Of a DNA stretch of 64,000 nucleotides, positions 53,941 through 64,000 are shown piece after piece. The notes under the pieces were generated by a model. That model had not been told where the DNA came from and did no database searches. It worked only from the letters and a program-made list of their open reading frames with translations. The stretch comes from Larix kaempferi (lineage: Eukaryota > Streptophyta > Pinopsida > Pinales > Pinaceae). The translations under genes and the position numbers were made by a program. Numbering within the stretch: position 1 is the first letter of the stretch; the number at the start of each line of letters is the position of its first letter. The stretch lies in contig BSBM01000036.1 of NCBI GenBank assembly GCA_027924585.1, forward strand, positions 4,147,001 through 4,211,000. Reading direction: 5' to 3'.

Positions 53941-54311
53941 GAGTGGGTAGAACAACAAAAACAGAAGTTGTTTTAGTAAAGGAAAATATGGATTTGGGAA
54001 AAAATCTGATGGGTAATTTGGGTTTGTCTAGGTTTTGGACACTTTCGAATGGACAGCGAGGCAGAAAATGAGGATTTCAGAAGCGGGGTGAAAGAATGAG
54101 AAAATTTGGTAGGAAGGGACAAAGAAGCAAAAATAGGAAATGAACACTGTGGTAAAATTTGAAGGCGATTGCGTGAAGATTGAAGAAGTTATGGAAAACC
54201 CTAAAAATCAACAAATGTGACATTTCTGGCTTTGAGAAGTGGAATTTGGGATAGGGTACTCAGGAATGAAATATGAAGAATGGGATTGCAGGGGTGTCAG
54301 GGAAGTTTCAA
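53941..54311 (-). repeat. E4 leader duplication, copy A
   Basis: 371 bases that recur at 54,389-54,759, both running from GAGTGGGTAGAACAACAAAAA to GGGAAGTTTCAA, with about twenty single-base differences and equal length. The offset is 448. Copies lie between the primer site and gag. Confidence 0.92.
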
Positions 54312-54388
54312 GGGAAACAAAGTTAAAACAAGGGAGATATGGAGAAAAAACATAATTTTATATCATAACTTTATACTCTTTTTTTTTT

Positions 54389-54759
54389 GAGTGGGTAGAA
54401 CAACAAAAATAGAAATTGTTTTAGTAAAGGAAAATCTAGATTTGGGAAAAAATATGATGGGTAATTTGGGTTTGACTAGGTTTTGGACACTTTCGAATGG
54501 AAAGGGAGGCAGAAAAGGAGGATTTCAGAAGCGGGGTGAAAGAATGAGAAAATTTGGCAAGGAGGGACAAAGAAGCAGAAATAGGAAATGGACACTGTGA
54601 TAAAATTTGAAGATGATTGGGTGAAGATTGAAGAAGTTATGGCAAACCCTAAAAATAAACAAATGTGAGATTTCTGGCTTTGGAAAGTGGAATTTGGGAT
54701 AGGGTCCTCAGGAATGAAATATGAAGAAAGGGATTGCAGGGGTGTCAGGGAAGTTTCAA
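54389..54759 (-). repeat. E4 leader duplication, copy B
   Basis: Second copy of 53,941-54,311. The 77-base linker 54,312-54,388 appears once and includes AATTTTATATCATAAC and a T run. Both copies are preceded by a T-rich run (TTTATTTTTT and TTTTTTTTTT) that may have promoted the duplication during reverse transcription. Confidence 0.92.
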
Positions 54760-54940
54760 TGGGCCAGCTACTTAGGGGTTCCCGTGGTACTCCTCACAAT
54801 GAGTTTTATGTCTTATGCCTAAGTACTTCCCACAGTTAGGCGGATAGGGATTATTCCCACATCCGAACTTGCAACAGATGCGATTTTGTTTTGGACAAAA
54901 ATTCCACCCAACGAGCCCAAGAAAGTGCTCTGATACCATA
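54760..54940 (-). other. E4 leader and primer-binding site
   Basis: The minus strand has TATGGTATCAGAGCACTTTC directly after the 5' LTR end; TGGTATCAGAGC (about 54,927-54,938) is the iMet primer site. The rest is non-coding leader. Confidence 0.85.
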
Positions 54941-55315
54941 TGTGAGGAACCTGCAACAATTAAATGATAAAATACACAATATATGAGATCACATAATACT
55001 TTTATTGATCACAAGCCACTTCGAGGGGGAAACCTCCTTTGAGCAAGCTCAATACAAATAACTTCACGGTGCCTTCATTGGCCTCAACGCAAACTCATAT
55101 ATTAAGTCTAGGCTCCAATACTGTGGGTCAAAACCATGGGCCAGTACAAACTATGGATCAAAAAATACTACGAGACGACTTACAAAGCATATGCGTGCAA
55201 CAAAAATAATACAAAATATGGATCAACAAATACTACGAGACGACTTACAAAGCATATGCGTCCAACAACAATATACTAACAAAGTAAAGAGAAGGGTTGA
55301 CATGGGTTCCTAACA
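54941..55315 (-). repeat. E4 5' LTR (375 bp)
   Basis: Collinear with 49,209-49,583, with the same start and end and the same internal 67-bp duplication. The 375-bp LTR is short compared with the 1.8-kb and 2.8-kb LTRs of E3 and E2. Confidence 0.92.
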
Positions 55316-56937
55316 TGATGAAACATTCAACAGCCCATTCAATATCCCCATGCCATAATATGGACCTCATACTGTGGGAAGACACCACTTGATTCGGATA
55401 GGTGTGCATTCCTCTCACCAGCCTTTGTTTTCCTTCCGAATCTTTGAATTTCATTTCAGCTATTTGATAGTTCATTGTATGTTACCCTATAGAATATAAC
55501 CATTGCACTCCCAATACCACATTATTATCAACAAAATCAACCACATAAAAGCTATCAGAAAATGTGTAATTACCTATGGTGAGTTGTAGCTTTGGAATCC
55601 ATGTTTTCACTCCATAGTATTGTGACCTGGAATGATAACTGTGAACCCATCAAATGGTTTAGTAGTTAACTTTCTCCTCTCCACCATGGCTTCATCAATG
55701 AAGTTATGAGTGGCTCCTCCACTACCAAAACCAAAACCCTTTACCCGTGTACCACTCCTTTGCATCGAATGGTGTGAAAACAAGGCATTCCTGAAAGTAT
55801 TGCTATTCTCCCTTTGTCAAGTGATGGATGATATTATTCTTGTTTCTCTTCTTCTGCTATGAAATATCCCTCTTCTTGGGCTGAAATATGTCCTTCTTCC
55901 TCCATACCCCCTTCATATTCATCATCATCAGAAAATACTTCAATGAATTGTGCTTTCCCCTTAGCACATTTATGCCCTGGTACCCATGGTTGGAAGCATG
56001 TGTAACATAGTTTCCTTCTTTTGAGTTCTTCCTTGCTTGGTGCCTCTTTCTTATCCTTTCCAAATGCATGTTTTTTCCATGGCTTCTTTTCAAATATGAA
56101 CTTGGAAGCAAAATTGGGCTTGGGAGGATACCTTGTCTTGGGTGGCACATTTTGCAGATCTCTTTCCAAGTTCATGGCATCTTTCAATGAAGTAGGTTTG
56201 TGGGCCTTAACTAAACCCTTCAAAGGTTCATATAAACCTTCAGTAAAGAGCAATAATAATATTACCATATATATATCATCCACCTTAACTGATAGTTTTT
56301 GGAATTCCAACATGTACTCATCAGGGGTTCCAATTTGCTTCAACTGTGCTAGTTCCTTGAAAGGCATTTCTAAGTCTTTTTGCTCAAATATTTCCAATAC
56401 CCTATTAAAAAATTCTTCATATGTTTTAACCTGATAATGTCCCAAGGTTTTAATTCCATGGAACCACCAATCATTGCCTTCTCCCTCAAGATGCAAAATA
56501 TCCATTTTTAGAGCATCCTCTTCAACCATTGGATTCAACTGAAAATACACATTTAGTTTTTGTATCCAAGTATTTGCAGAACTTTGAGATGAGCCATCAA
56601 AGGTAGGAAGGGGAATTTTACCTATGGCATAATTCAATTCTTTATTTTTAAAAGGGTTTCTATTACCCCCCCCCTCATTTTGATCTTGTTTGAGACAGTA
56701 AAGAATTGATTAAATGGTAATGTCCTTCTACAATCTTCACTCAACGCTTGTCATTTTGCTAGAATTTCCTTCATGGCAATTTGAGGGTTAGGATATTCTT
56801 TGGTCTCAATAAACTTAGGTGTGTTAGCTCTTGTTGAGATCTGAAATTCATGAGTTTGATTATGAGGTTCTGTCTCTGAGAAAATACTTTCACCCATTGC
56901 CTTCTTTTCCTCGAAAGGAGAACTAATGCTGCCTCCT
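55316..56937 (-). pseudogene. E3 Gag main part, zinc knuckle and protease start
   Basis: Open piece 56,637-55,834 (267 codons): GKIPLPTFDGSSQSSANTWI, LHLEGEGNDWWFHGIKTL and FKELAQLKQIGTPDEYMLEF are capsid blocks. CYTCFQPWVPGHKC (about 56,020-55,975) is the zinc knuckle. The protease follows after a stop: near 55,735-55,690 GFGSGGATHNFIDEAM stands where the family has DSGATHNFID, so the catalytic Asp is lost. Upstream (56,938-56,640) the N-terminal Gag part has a Glu/Ser-rich segment and a stop after EILAK. E4 follows at 55,315 and the solo LTR at 56,938. Confidence 0.88.
56933..56937. repeat. Target-site duplication of the solo LTR, left (CTCCT)
   Basis: CTCCT before the solo LTR, again at 59,789-59,793 after it. 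The Gag frame of E3 continues across the site if one copy is set aside. Confidence 0.9.
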
Positions 56938-59788
56938 TGTTGGTGTCCATTTTTTCACTATTTTTTATCATCAAATCCACTTTGAATGGCGTTAATTTCA
57001 CTATTTTTGATATAATAAGTTATTCTTTCAACCATTCAGTCCATCAAATAGACCAAGTATGCATGTATTTATTTATCATGTGAATTTTGATCAAATCTCA
57101 CTATATTATGATTTATTAATGATTAAAGTGACAATTCCAGACATGCATGGCATTTAGTTTTGATCTACATGTTGCGGTTTCTCAAACGATCTTCCATTCA
57201 GACTGCGTGTTTATGTTGCTAATGTTCAGCCACGTCCAACTCGTCATTCAGCCTTGCGTTCGGCCCACGGAATCAACGGTTGGCATATTTCTGGCCATTA
57301 AAGGTAGAAATGGACACATGGGTTCTATTAGCCACGTAGTGGATATGGTTGGTGAGCTCTTGTTCTGGAAGATTCGCCTTCCTACATGTCGAGCTTGACA
57401 GCACACTCTTCGCCCATGTCAACACTCCAGCGTTTCGATTCTCACGTACGCCTGCTCCCGCCGATGTTCTAGAGGAGCCTCGTTCTCCCACTCTCAGTCC
57501 GCCAGCCCACGCTCTATCCACGTCGATGCTCCAGCATCCCTCTCCTCCGTCCGTTCATCTCGCCATCATTCACTCTGCCCACGGTTGAAGGAAACAAATG
57601 CGTAGCTGTTCACGTCAGGCAGGTTCGACACCGTGAAAGAAGGAAGATGCCCTCTACGTTGTCACACATCACCCAACAACTGTTTGATAGTCATAAAAAC
57701 CTATATTTTTAGAGAGGCTAACTCTGTCGACCTTATCTCCCATTGTAAACTTATAAATAGCTGCTTTGTATAGAGAAACGATGATCATCCAATTATCAGA
57801 TAGTTTGTAGAATACACAGAAGTTAGCAGTAATTTTTAATGTGTAATGTTCACCAGTTAATGGAAGTCTCAATTCGTTGATGCTCTGTTGTTAGTAGCTA
57901 AGTGATTTAGTTTCCATCTTTGATTGCTGGGAAGGGCCCCTCATCAACCGAAGGTTTCGTTTTTGTGTTTTCTGCATTTTCTTTTATGCAAATAGCTAGT
58001 TTATTTTCTTGTATATGCAATTAACTTTGTTTTATGTACATGTCATTTCTTTCCTCTCTGTAATTTATGATGTGCTTCTAATTTAGTTTGTGTTTACAAA
58101 ATTGATAAATGATCGACCAAAGCATAGTATTTATAGTTTAATCTCAGTCTTTTGTAATTAGATAGTTTATCTTCAGTCTTCTGCAATTAGATAGAGTTTA
58201 GTCAGTTGTTGTTTCTAGCTTAGTCCATAATTAGAATTAGTTTCATTAGCTTCTGTTCTGTAGCTGTAGGTTAATTCTATCTCTCATCTCAGTCTTGCTT
58301 TAGCATATCATAGGAATAGCTCATCTCTCCAACAATAATTAGAATAGGTTGCTTCTTATTATCGTAGCTTCTCAACAAGTCTTCTCACTGACTTCTTTGC
58401 ATTGTAGGTTCATCTGTATTCGTCAGCTGACGTCAAGATCATCAAAACTACCTATTTCTGTAGTTTAATTCATTTTTCCTCATCCAGATTGTCATTCGGA
58501 CAGTCATCTGTCATTCGAACTTTCATTCTTTCTGCACTGTTTTTATGCTCATTTGAATTCAATTTCTTAGTTTTTCTTAACTGTGATATTCCTGCTCTTA
58601 ATTAGCCTTCTTAACCATAATTAGGTCCTTGTTTTACATTCCATAAAGTTTTAATTAAAGTTTTGTTATCATTCTTAGTTTGCTTTTACTGTCTTTTCAA
58701 TTATGTCTTTCATATTTAATTTACTAATATGTTACTGTTTAAGAATTTATCAGTTTTATCCCTAGTCTAGTTTATCACATGCTCTTAAGATTTAGTTTAG
58801 ATTAGAGTTAATAAATTCATTTTTCAAGTATTCTAGGTTTGATAATTTTCGTCATTAAGAATAGGATCAATTTCTTAGTTAGACAGATAATGAAGATATT
58901 CATGGAATAGAATTTGAATTCAGAAATCAATATCTTTATCAAGTTGTCTACTTGCTTCTATATTAATATCTTTATCAAGTTTTCTACTTGCTTCCAAATA
59001 AAGTTCAGAAGTAAATATCTTTATCAAGTTTTCTACTTGCTTCCAAATCAAGTTCAGAAGTAAATATCTTTATTAAGTTTTCTACTTGCTTCTAGTTTTC
59101 ATTAGTTTTATATTATTTTTCTTATGGATAGTAGATAAATTAGAATGTTTAAAGTTAATTGTAATTGGTCTCTTTGTAGTTTACATCTCTTTGTTGAAAT
59201 TAGATTAGGTTTACTTTCATTTTGTTTTGCTATTACATTTGAAAGTCATTATGATACATTCACTCTAGTTCCTATTACATGGGATTAAATGATTTTCTTG
59301 AATTAGTTGTTGAAATTATTAAATAGTTTATAGTTTTTGCTTTGATTAGCATAGTTTTCTGTTTATGTGATTTATCATCGAATTAAGTCATTTTCATATA
59401 TAGGTCTCTGATTTATTTACAGTTGTTTTCTAATTCCTAGGTTAGAATATGAAATTAGGTAGTTTCATTTTCATAGTCAGTAGTTTATTTTTTAATCAGT
59501 TTCCATTATTAATTATAGAGTAGAGTAGTATGACTTGATACTATTCTAATCTACTTGCTTAACTAGGTTTAATTAGTTCTTTTATTGTTTTTATGAAGTT
59601 TGACTCCGTTCTTCATTTTGAAAGATCTTTCAATCTTTTCTTTATTAAAATATTTTTAAGGTCTAACAAGCCGAAAACTTAGGTAATATTCTACCTTAGC
59701 ATATACTTTGCCTCAACTCCAAGATTACCAACCCCGGTCGATAATTAAATATTAGGTGTTTTCTTTGAGATAGTTCACACACCCAACA
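56938..59788 (+). mobile_element. Solo LTR of the E2 family (2,851 bp), inside E3 gag
   Basis: The segment starts TGTTGGTGTCCATTTT and ends CACACCCAACA. It is the reverse complement of the E2 LTRs over its length: shared stretches include the tandem repeat (four units, 58,929-59,100), CATTCAGACTGCG/GGCCATTAAAGG near 57,195-57,305, and GGGAAGGGCCCCTCATCAACC near 57,930. No internal sequence follows, and CTCCT flanks it, so it is a recombined solo LTR. It is visibly more diverged from the two E2 LTRs than they are from each other. The frames at 57,147-57,588 are LTR sequence, not genes. Confidence 0.92.
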
Positions 59789-60086
59789 CTCCTAGGGCCA
59801 ATTTGCTTCCCATTTGACTAGCCAACAATTTGAACCCTTGCATTATCTGCTTTTTCATGTCTTCAAAGAATGGTTTCATGAATTTACTAAACTCCTCATT
59901 CTCCTCTGAGGTTACTTTCTCATCCTTATTCATGGTTACCAAAGAATGCACTTCTTCTCCTTCTTCTTCCCTTTCACCAAAAGTACTTTCAGTTTCAGTT
60001 TCTAAGGGTGGGGGATGCTTTATTTGAATCTTTTCGTCATGAATAATAATACACATTAGGTTCAAGTACCATTCTCTGATACCACT
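59789..60086 (-). pseudogene. E3 Gag N-terminus and primer-binding site
   Basis: The minus strand from 60,084 has the primer site TGGTATCAGAGAATGG (60,069-60,084), two bases (AG) after the LTR end. The first ATG after it (about 60,054) begins MCIIIHDEKIQIKHPPPL and runs through a Glu-rich stretch (EREEEGEEVHS) and EENEEFSKFMKPFFEDMKKQ to the solo LTR at 59,788. The Gag frame resumes at 56,937. A longer frame entering from the LTR (60,152) has no ATG and is probably incidental. Confidence 0.75.
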
Positions 60087-61869
60087 TGTAGTTTCCCTTT
60101 TAATGAATTTGTAAAAATTAGGAAAATTTGCAATTTTTGGCCAATTCGACACTTAGACTAGTAATGACTCAAATGCTTCCAAATGGATCCAAATGCTTCC
60201 AAATTGGGTCTGAATGAGTTTGAAAGGTATTAATACATAAAAATGAGTCTTATGGAAGCTTGGAAACTCTCAAAAACTTCTACAACATTCATTTACAATT
60301 AGGAGAAAATAGGGAAATTTACTAGTAAATTTGAGGTTCAAACCCCCAAGGGTAGGGGAAAAAAATGGCTTCCCAAATGCAGTACGAACCTCCCAAATTT
60401 CATAACATAGACATGTAATGTTTAAATTACTTCAATGGTCTCCCAAATTCATCATTAATCAGTTCCTAAAGGATTCTGCAACTCCCACAAATCGTATATT
60501 TGTAAACATGCTTTCACATAGGGGGAAATGCTAGTAAAACTCCACAACTTGCTATGAAATTTGAGATAATTGTTCCAATGAATTGTATAATGTTCATGAT
60601 ACTTATTAAATACATTAATGGATCTCCATACAGCAATAAAATCACAGATGTTGACTGAGACAAATAGAAACTAAGCAACTTCAAGCTCTCACAACAAGAT
60701 ATAGGGGAAAATGGCACCATTCATACATAGTTTGGAATTTTTACATGGTTTTACTTGGAGTTTAGACCTGAGGTTATTTTGAGTAGAAAATATAGATTAA
60801 ATACATAATATTACAAATAAATTGGTACACAAAATCTCCCCCAAAGAGATCATCATCTCACCAAGTGCGCCCTTCATCCAAGAGCCAAAATATGAAGAGA
60901 AATGTGAGAGAGGTGTGGAAACAAGTTGAATAAGAGAAGATAACGAGCATCCTTGTAGCTTAAACCTGAAAAAAATGACTCCATTGTAGCTCCAAATGAA
61001 AGGTCTGAATCACCTCTCCAATTTCCAATTAGGATGGGAATATTTCACCCTTGAAATTGGTACTAAGGCAAGTAGAGTAAACACTCCACTAGCATGGAAA
61101 ACTATGCTCTCCAATATGAAAAATGAGAAAAGATAAAAATCCTATCTCCTTCTTTGTTCTTGTATTTTATAAACTTCCCAAGCCTTCCATGGTTCTAACT
61201 CCTTCCAAAATCTTCATGCCAACTGGAATTGGGAAGAGATTCCAATGTGTGCCACTTGTCAAACAATTCCTAGACTCCATCTTCCGCCAATTCGAATGAG
61301 GAGGCTTCTTGGCTGCCCTAAATCCCTTGTGCGCCCTCTTGGAGGATATTTTTATCCCTGACATGTAATATTGGTTAGATGTCAGAAATCAGGTCTGATT
61401 TTTGTCATAAGTGTCATATCATCTTCATCATTGTTGTCATAGAATCCAGGGAATCTAGCCCAAGTGTCTCAATATCTCTAAAATACCTCTTCCTCTTCCA
61501 TGGAAGTTACTCTTCCACTACAATTCGACCTTCATTGAGTCATTCCAAGTATAATGACCTTCCAAATCCCCCAATAACATTATACTCCACCTTGGATTCG
61601 AATGGGTGAGAATGGGATGCCATGTGGCATAGGTAATCTTTTTTGGTGTGGGTCCCACATCAACAATGTGAATACATGACCAAGTGCCACCTTATTTTCC
61701 TATTGTAAATATTTATTTATCCCCTTTTAATATATTTATGTCAAGCTAATGTCCTTTTGGGGTTTATTAGCTTCGTTATTCAAAATCCAAATGTTTCCAC
61801 CCCAACCTAGGGAACTATTAGATTGGTGGAATTTTCCCTTCTAGTATTTATTTGGATGGGGACATTACA
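60087..61869 (-). repeat. E3 5' LTR (1,783 bp)
   Basis: Collinear with 44,570-46,352; starts TGTAATGTCCCC (61,869) and ends GGGAAACTACA (60,087) on minus. The promoter should lie here; no strong TATA box is picked out with confidence. Differences from the 3' copy are scattered single bases and short indels that balance in length. Confidence 0.9.
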
Positions 61870-61874
61870 AGTTC
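61870..61874. repeat. Target-site duplication of E3, right (AGTTC)
   Basis: AGTTC after the 5' LTR, against AGTTT at 44,565-44,569. Confidence 0.6.
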
Positions 61875-61941
61875 TATCATCATTAGTTGGTGGTGGGATT
61901 GTGAATCGAGACAAAATTTTCACACATAAGGATAGGTGCAT

Positions 61942-64000
61942 TGTCACATACCCCAATTTTATTAAAATAATGTAATTATTTTATTAATATTCCTGAGACA
62001 TTATGTTAAATTTAATGCTAAGTAGGAATGGATGACTCAGCAGAGTCTCCAGAAATGGAATGTAAATTCTGAATAATTATTATTAATAAATAAATTATGG
62101 AGACAACAGCATGGGAGAGCTGTTAAAAGAGGTTACTGGTCTAACTGGTGGATGGAATTAGGTGGAAGGACAAAAGACAAGTGGCAGCATCCTCAAACAC
62201 TTCCTGAGTTGCAGGTGGCAACTTCCCTATATTTTGGGGTCATGATTCCCCAAGAAAGTGGAATCTGAGCAGGTGGCTCATTAATGACAGTTAACCCAAC
62301 TAAGACCTAGGCAATCTTTTAAATACTACTCAATGAACTAAGCTGGGGGTTCAGCATTTGTTCTAGAGGGAGAATACATTCAGGTGAATGTTATTCAGGA
62401 GTCCCATTGAGGAAGTGGGAAAACAGTAAGGAAGTGTTTTGAGTCAGGAAGTTGCAGTAACTTGGTTCCAGTATAGCTGCTTTGGCTGAGGGAATTGTTG
62501 GCTGTACCTAGTTCCATCCAGTTAGACCAGAGCAAGCTCGGGGGTCCTGAGAAGTGCTGTCTGGGCACTCTCCAGGAATTGGTAGGGAGGAACAGCCTCC
62601 CATTGCTGTTATTGTCTACCATAGATACAGGTTCTGCCACTCTTCCTGCTGTTTGTATAATTAATTTAAATGTAGAATGGACTATTTCAACTGTGTTTTG
62701 AACTGTATTTATTTTCAGTAGATCAGTCTTTCTGTATTGTCTTTGGTAGAAATTTGCAGAACTCATATGTCTTGTAATTTTTCCTATTATCACTTAAATA
62801 GAGTAATTATTCTATGCAGAATATATTGTTACTGTTACAGTAATCAAATATTAGGGTGATTTAGTCTAGAATTTCTAATAATAGTTAAATAATAGACATA
62901 GAATATTAAATAGTAGTTATTTCAGAAAATACACTTATTAAAACAATCGTAAGAACAGACACCTAGATAAATCTTAGAATTACTGTGAAATAATTTCCAA
63001 TAGAGAAATGTACAGGAATAATTTCTATTAGAGAAATTATACTAGTTTATATCTGCTTCCTATTTCTGTCAACTATAGATACAGGTCATTCTCTGTATCG
63101 AGCTAAAGGAGAACAAAATTTATATCATTATATTTATCTATACTCAGAACATATTTGACTGTTATCGATTATCCAAAAGATGTAATTGCAATAATGTTTC
63201 ATTGTTTAAAAACTTCCCATACAATTTTATGCAATAAAAATCGTAGTCAAATACAAACACATAAACAGTAAATTGTTTTCGTCTTTTAAACCTAATATTA
63301 TAATATTATAGCCATGTTGTCACAATAGAGTTGACAGAGTTGTTTTAAAAACAAGACAAACTTATTGACTGGCTCGAAGCCGAGTCTTACCACTTAGAGA
63401 TTTCATTGTTTCTATAACCAAATCATAAGCATAGATTAATGTTCATTATCGAGCTTGTATTACATGTAATACACAGCACAGACGTAGGTTATCTTATCAA
63501 TAGTCAAACATCTTAACACGCAGAGAAGCTATCAACGAGCTTAGCCATTGTTGGCTGTTATAAACCCTCGTAGTTATTTACTGTAATAATGTTTATTTCA
63601 TTATAAATATTTCTCCTTGAGAGTAGAGTACAAACCTAACACGGCCGTAGCCAGACCACATTATTTCGACAGACTGAAAACAAAAGAAAGGAAATGCTTT
63701 TATAACAGTTTGAACCTACAGGAAATCTCATACATAGTCCAGGTATACATTGTATCCACAGTTACAATTTATATTTAAACCAAAAACCAAAACTTCACAA
63801 CACGTTTCCAGTTACCACCGAACTCAACTACTTTCTTATATATTTATTAATCAGAAAGAGATTTCCCAGTTCTCCAGGGTTAACAATACATCTTCATCTA
63901 TTACAGTAAGGAATAGCAAAACCCATTATTATCATTACTACCCAAAAACCACACAAAACGCAGATAAACTCATATATTCATATCCCCACAATCGAGTTAT
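61942..64000 (+). repeat. LTR-like sequence, extent unknown
   Basis: The segment starts TGTCACATACCCCAATTTTATT, a start of the sort seen in plant Gypsy LTRs. A TATA-like TTTTAAATACTACTC lies near 62,318 and is followed by CAATGAACTAAGC. No second copy, primer site or coding is in view, so it is unproven. From 62,800 on the sequence is AT-rich, with no gene recognised. The frames at 62,395-62,793 (minus) and 62,495-62,701 (plus) overlap each other and show no signature. Confidence 0.25.

Larger units (their letters stand above)
49209..55315 (-). mobile_element. E4: 6.1-kb chromovirus nested in E3
   Basis: Identical-length LTRs of 375 bp (49,209-49,583 and 54,941-55,315), primer site TGGTATCAGAGC two bases from the 5' LTR, a purine tract beside the 3' LTR, and minus-strand gag, knuckle, protease, reverse transcriptase, RNase H, integrase and a chromodomain-like end. 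Its integrase tail (VAYKVELPPSSRIHPVFHVSCLKKFLG) suggests a Reina-type chromovirus related to, but distinct from, E3. It lies between protease and reverse transcriptase of E3, so it is younger than E3. Several stops and frameshifts inactivate it. Confidence 0.93.
44570..61869 (-). mobile_element. E3: Reina-like chromovirus interrupted by E4 and a solo LTR
   Basis: LTRs of 1,783 bp at both ends, primer site at the right, purine tract at the left, and minus-strand gag, protease, reverse transcriptase, RNase H, integrase and chromodomain. The integrase end (YELELSEGRKIHIAFHVSCLKKAIG) and the FFDD reverse transcriptase box suggest a Reina-type chromovirus. Two younger insertions split it: E4 (49,209-55,315) between protease and reverse transcriptase, and an E2-family solo LTR (56,938-59,788) in gag. 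Without them E3 would be about 8.3 kb. Stops throughout show that it is dead. Confidence 0.9.

Noticed and set aside
59775-60152. E3 Gag frame entering from the LTR through the primer site, as in E1
   Set aside because: The frame has no ATG before the primer site and the 3' LTR copy is not open in the same phase, so coding in the LTR is not supported for E3.
62395-62793. 132-codon minus-strand frame
   Set aside because: No recognisable domain and overlapped by an equally open + frame; probably chance in LTR-like DNA.

Overview
The window is repeat-dominated plant nuclear DNA. It holds layer upon layer of LTR retrotransposons (Ty1/Copia and Ty3/Gypsy), most with stop codons and frameshifts. 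No intact host gene, rRNA, tRNA or CRISPR array is visible. Chromodomain-type and Athila-like Gypsy elements, primer sites matching initiator-Met tRNA (TGGTATCAGAGC) and AT-rich spacers with (CA)n/(CT)n microsatellites point to a large-genome seed plant. A gymnosperm is plausible but cannot be shown from the sequence alone.

Layout. 1-600: the end of an LTR element entering from the left, with a polypurine tract and an LTR start. 600-3360: a decayed Copia pol on +, with a probable 3' LTR after it. 4.9-5.7 kb: a Gypsy gag/protease relic. 5.87-7.01 kb: a minus-strand LTR with a primer site on one side and a purine tract on the other. 7.3-13.7 kb: mostly non-coding, with tandem repeats, microsatellites and a Copia gag relic near 8.8-9.1 kb. 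13.99-15.31 kb: a decayed minus-strand coding region that splices in phase over two short introns.

15,406-25,343: a Galadriel-like chromovirus (E1, + strand) with target duplication TATGT. Its pol is split by a 3,669-bp insert (20,354-24,022) with TG...CA ends and a 5-bp GAAGG duplication. The insert has no obvious LTRs but carries a roughly 610-codon ORF. 25,815-41,668: a 15.85-kb Athila-like Gypsy element (E2, - strand) with 2.8-kb LTRs and target duplication CATGT. Between its pol and 3' LTR lies a decayed extra ORF that is recognisably homologous to the ORF in the E1 insert.

44,570-61,869: a Reina-like chromovirus (E3, - strand; target duplication AGTTT/AGTTC). It is broken by a complete second chromovirus (E4, 49,209-55,315, - strand, TGACG/TGATG) between protease and reverse transcriptase, and by a solo LTR of the E2 family (56,938-59,788, opposite orientation, CTCCT) inside gag. 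61,870-64,000 has an LTR-like start but no recognisable coding.

The genes do not form a host pathway; each set (gag, protease, reverse transcriptase, RNase H, integrase) served its own element. The most unusual content is the extra ORF family shared by two unrelated elements, the gag reading frame of E1 that starts inside its LTR and runs through the primer-binding site, and several structured repeats between pol and the extra ORF of E2.
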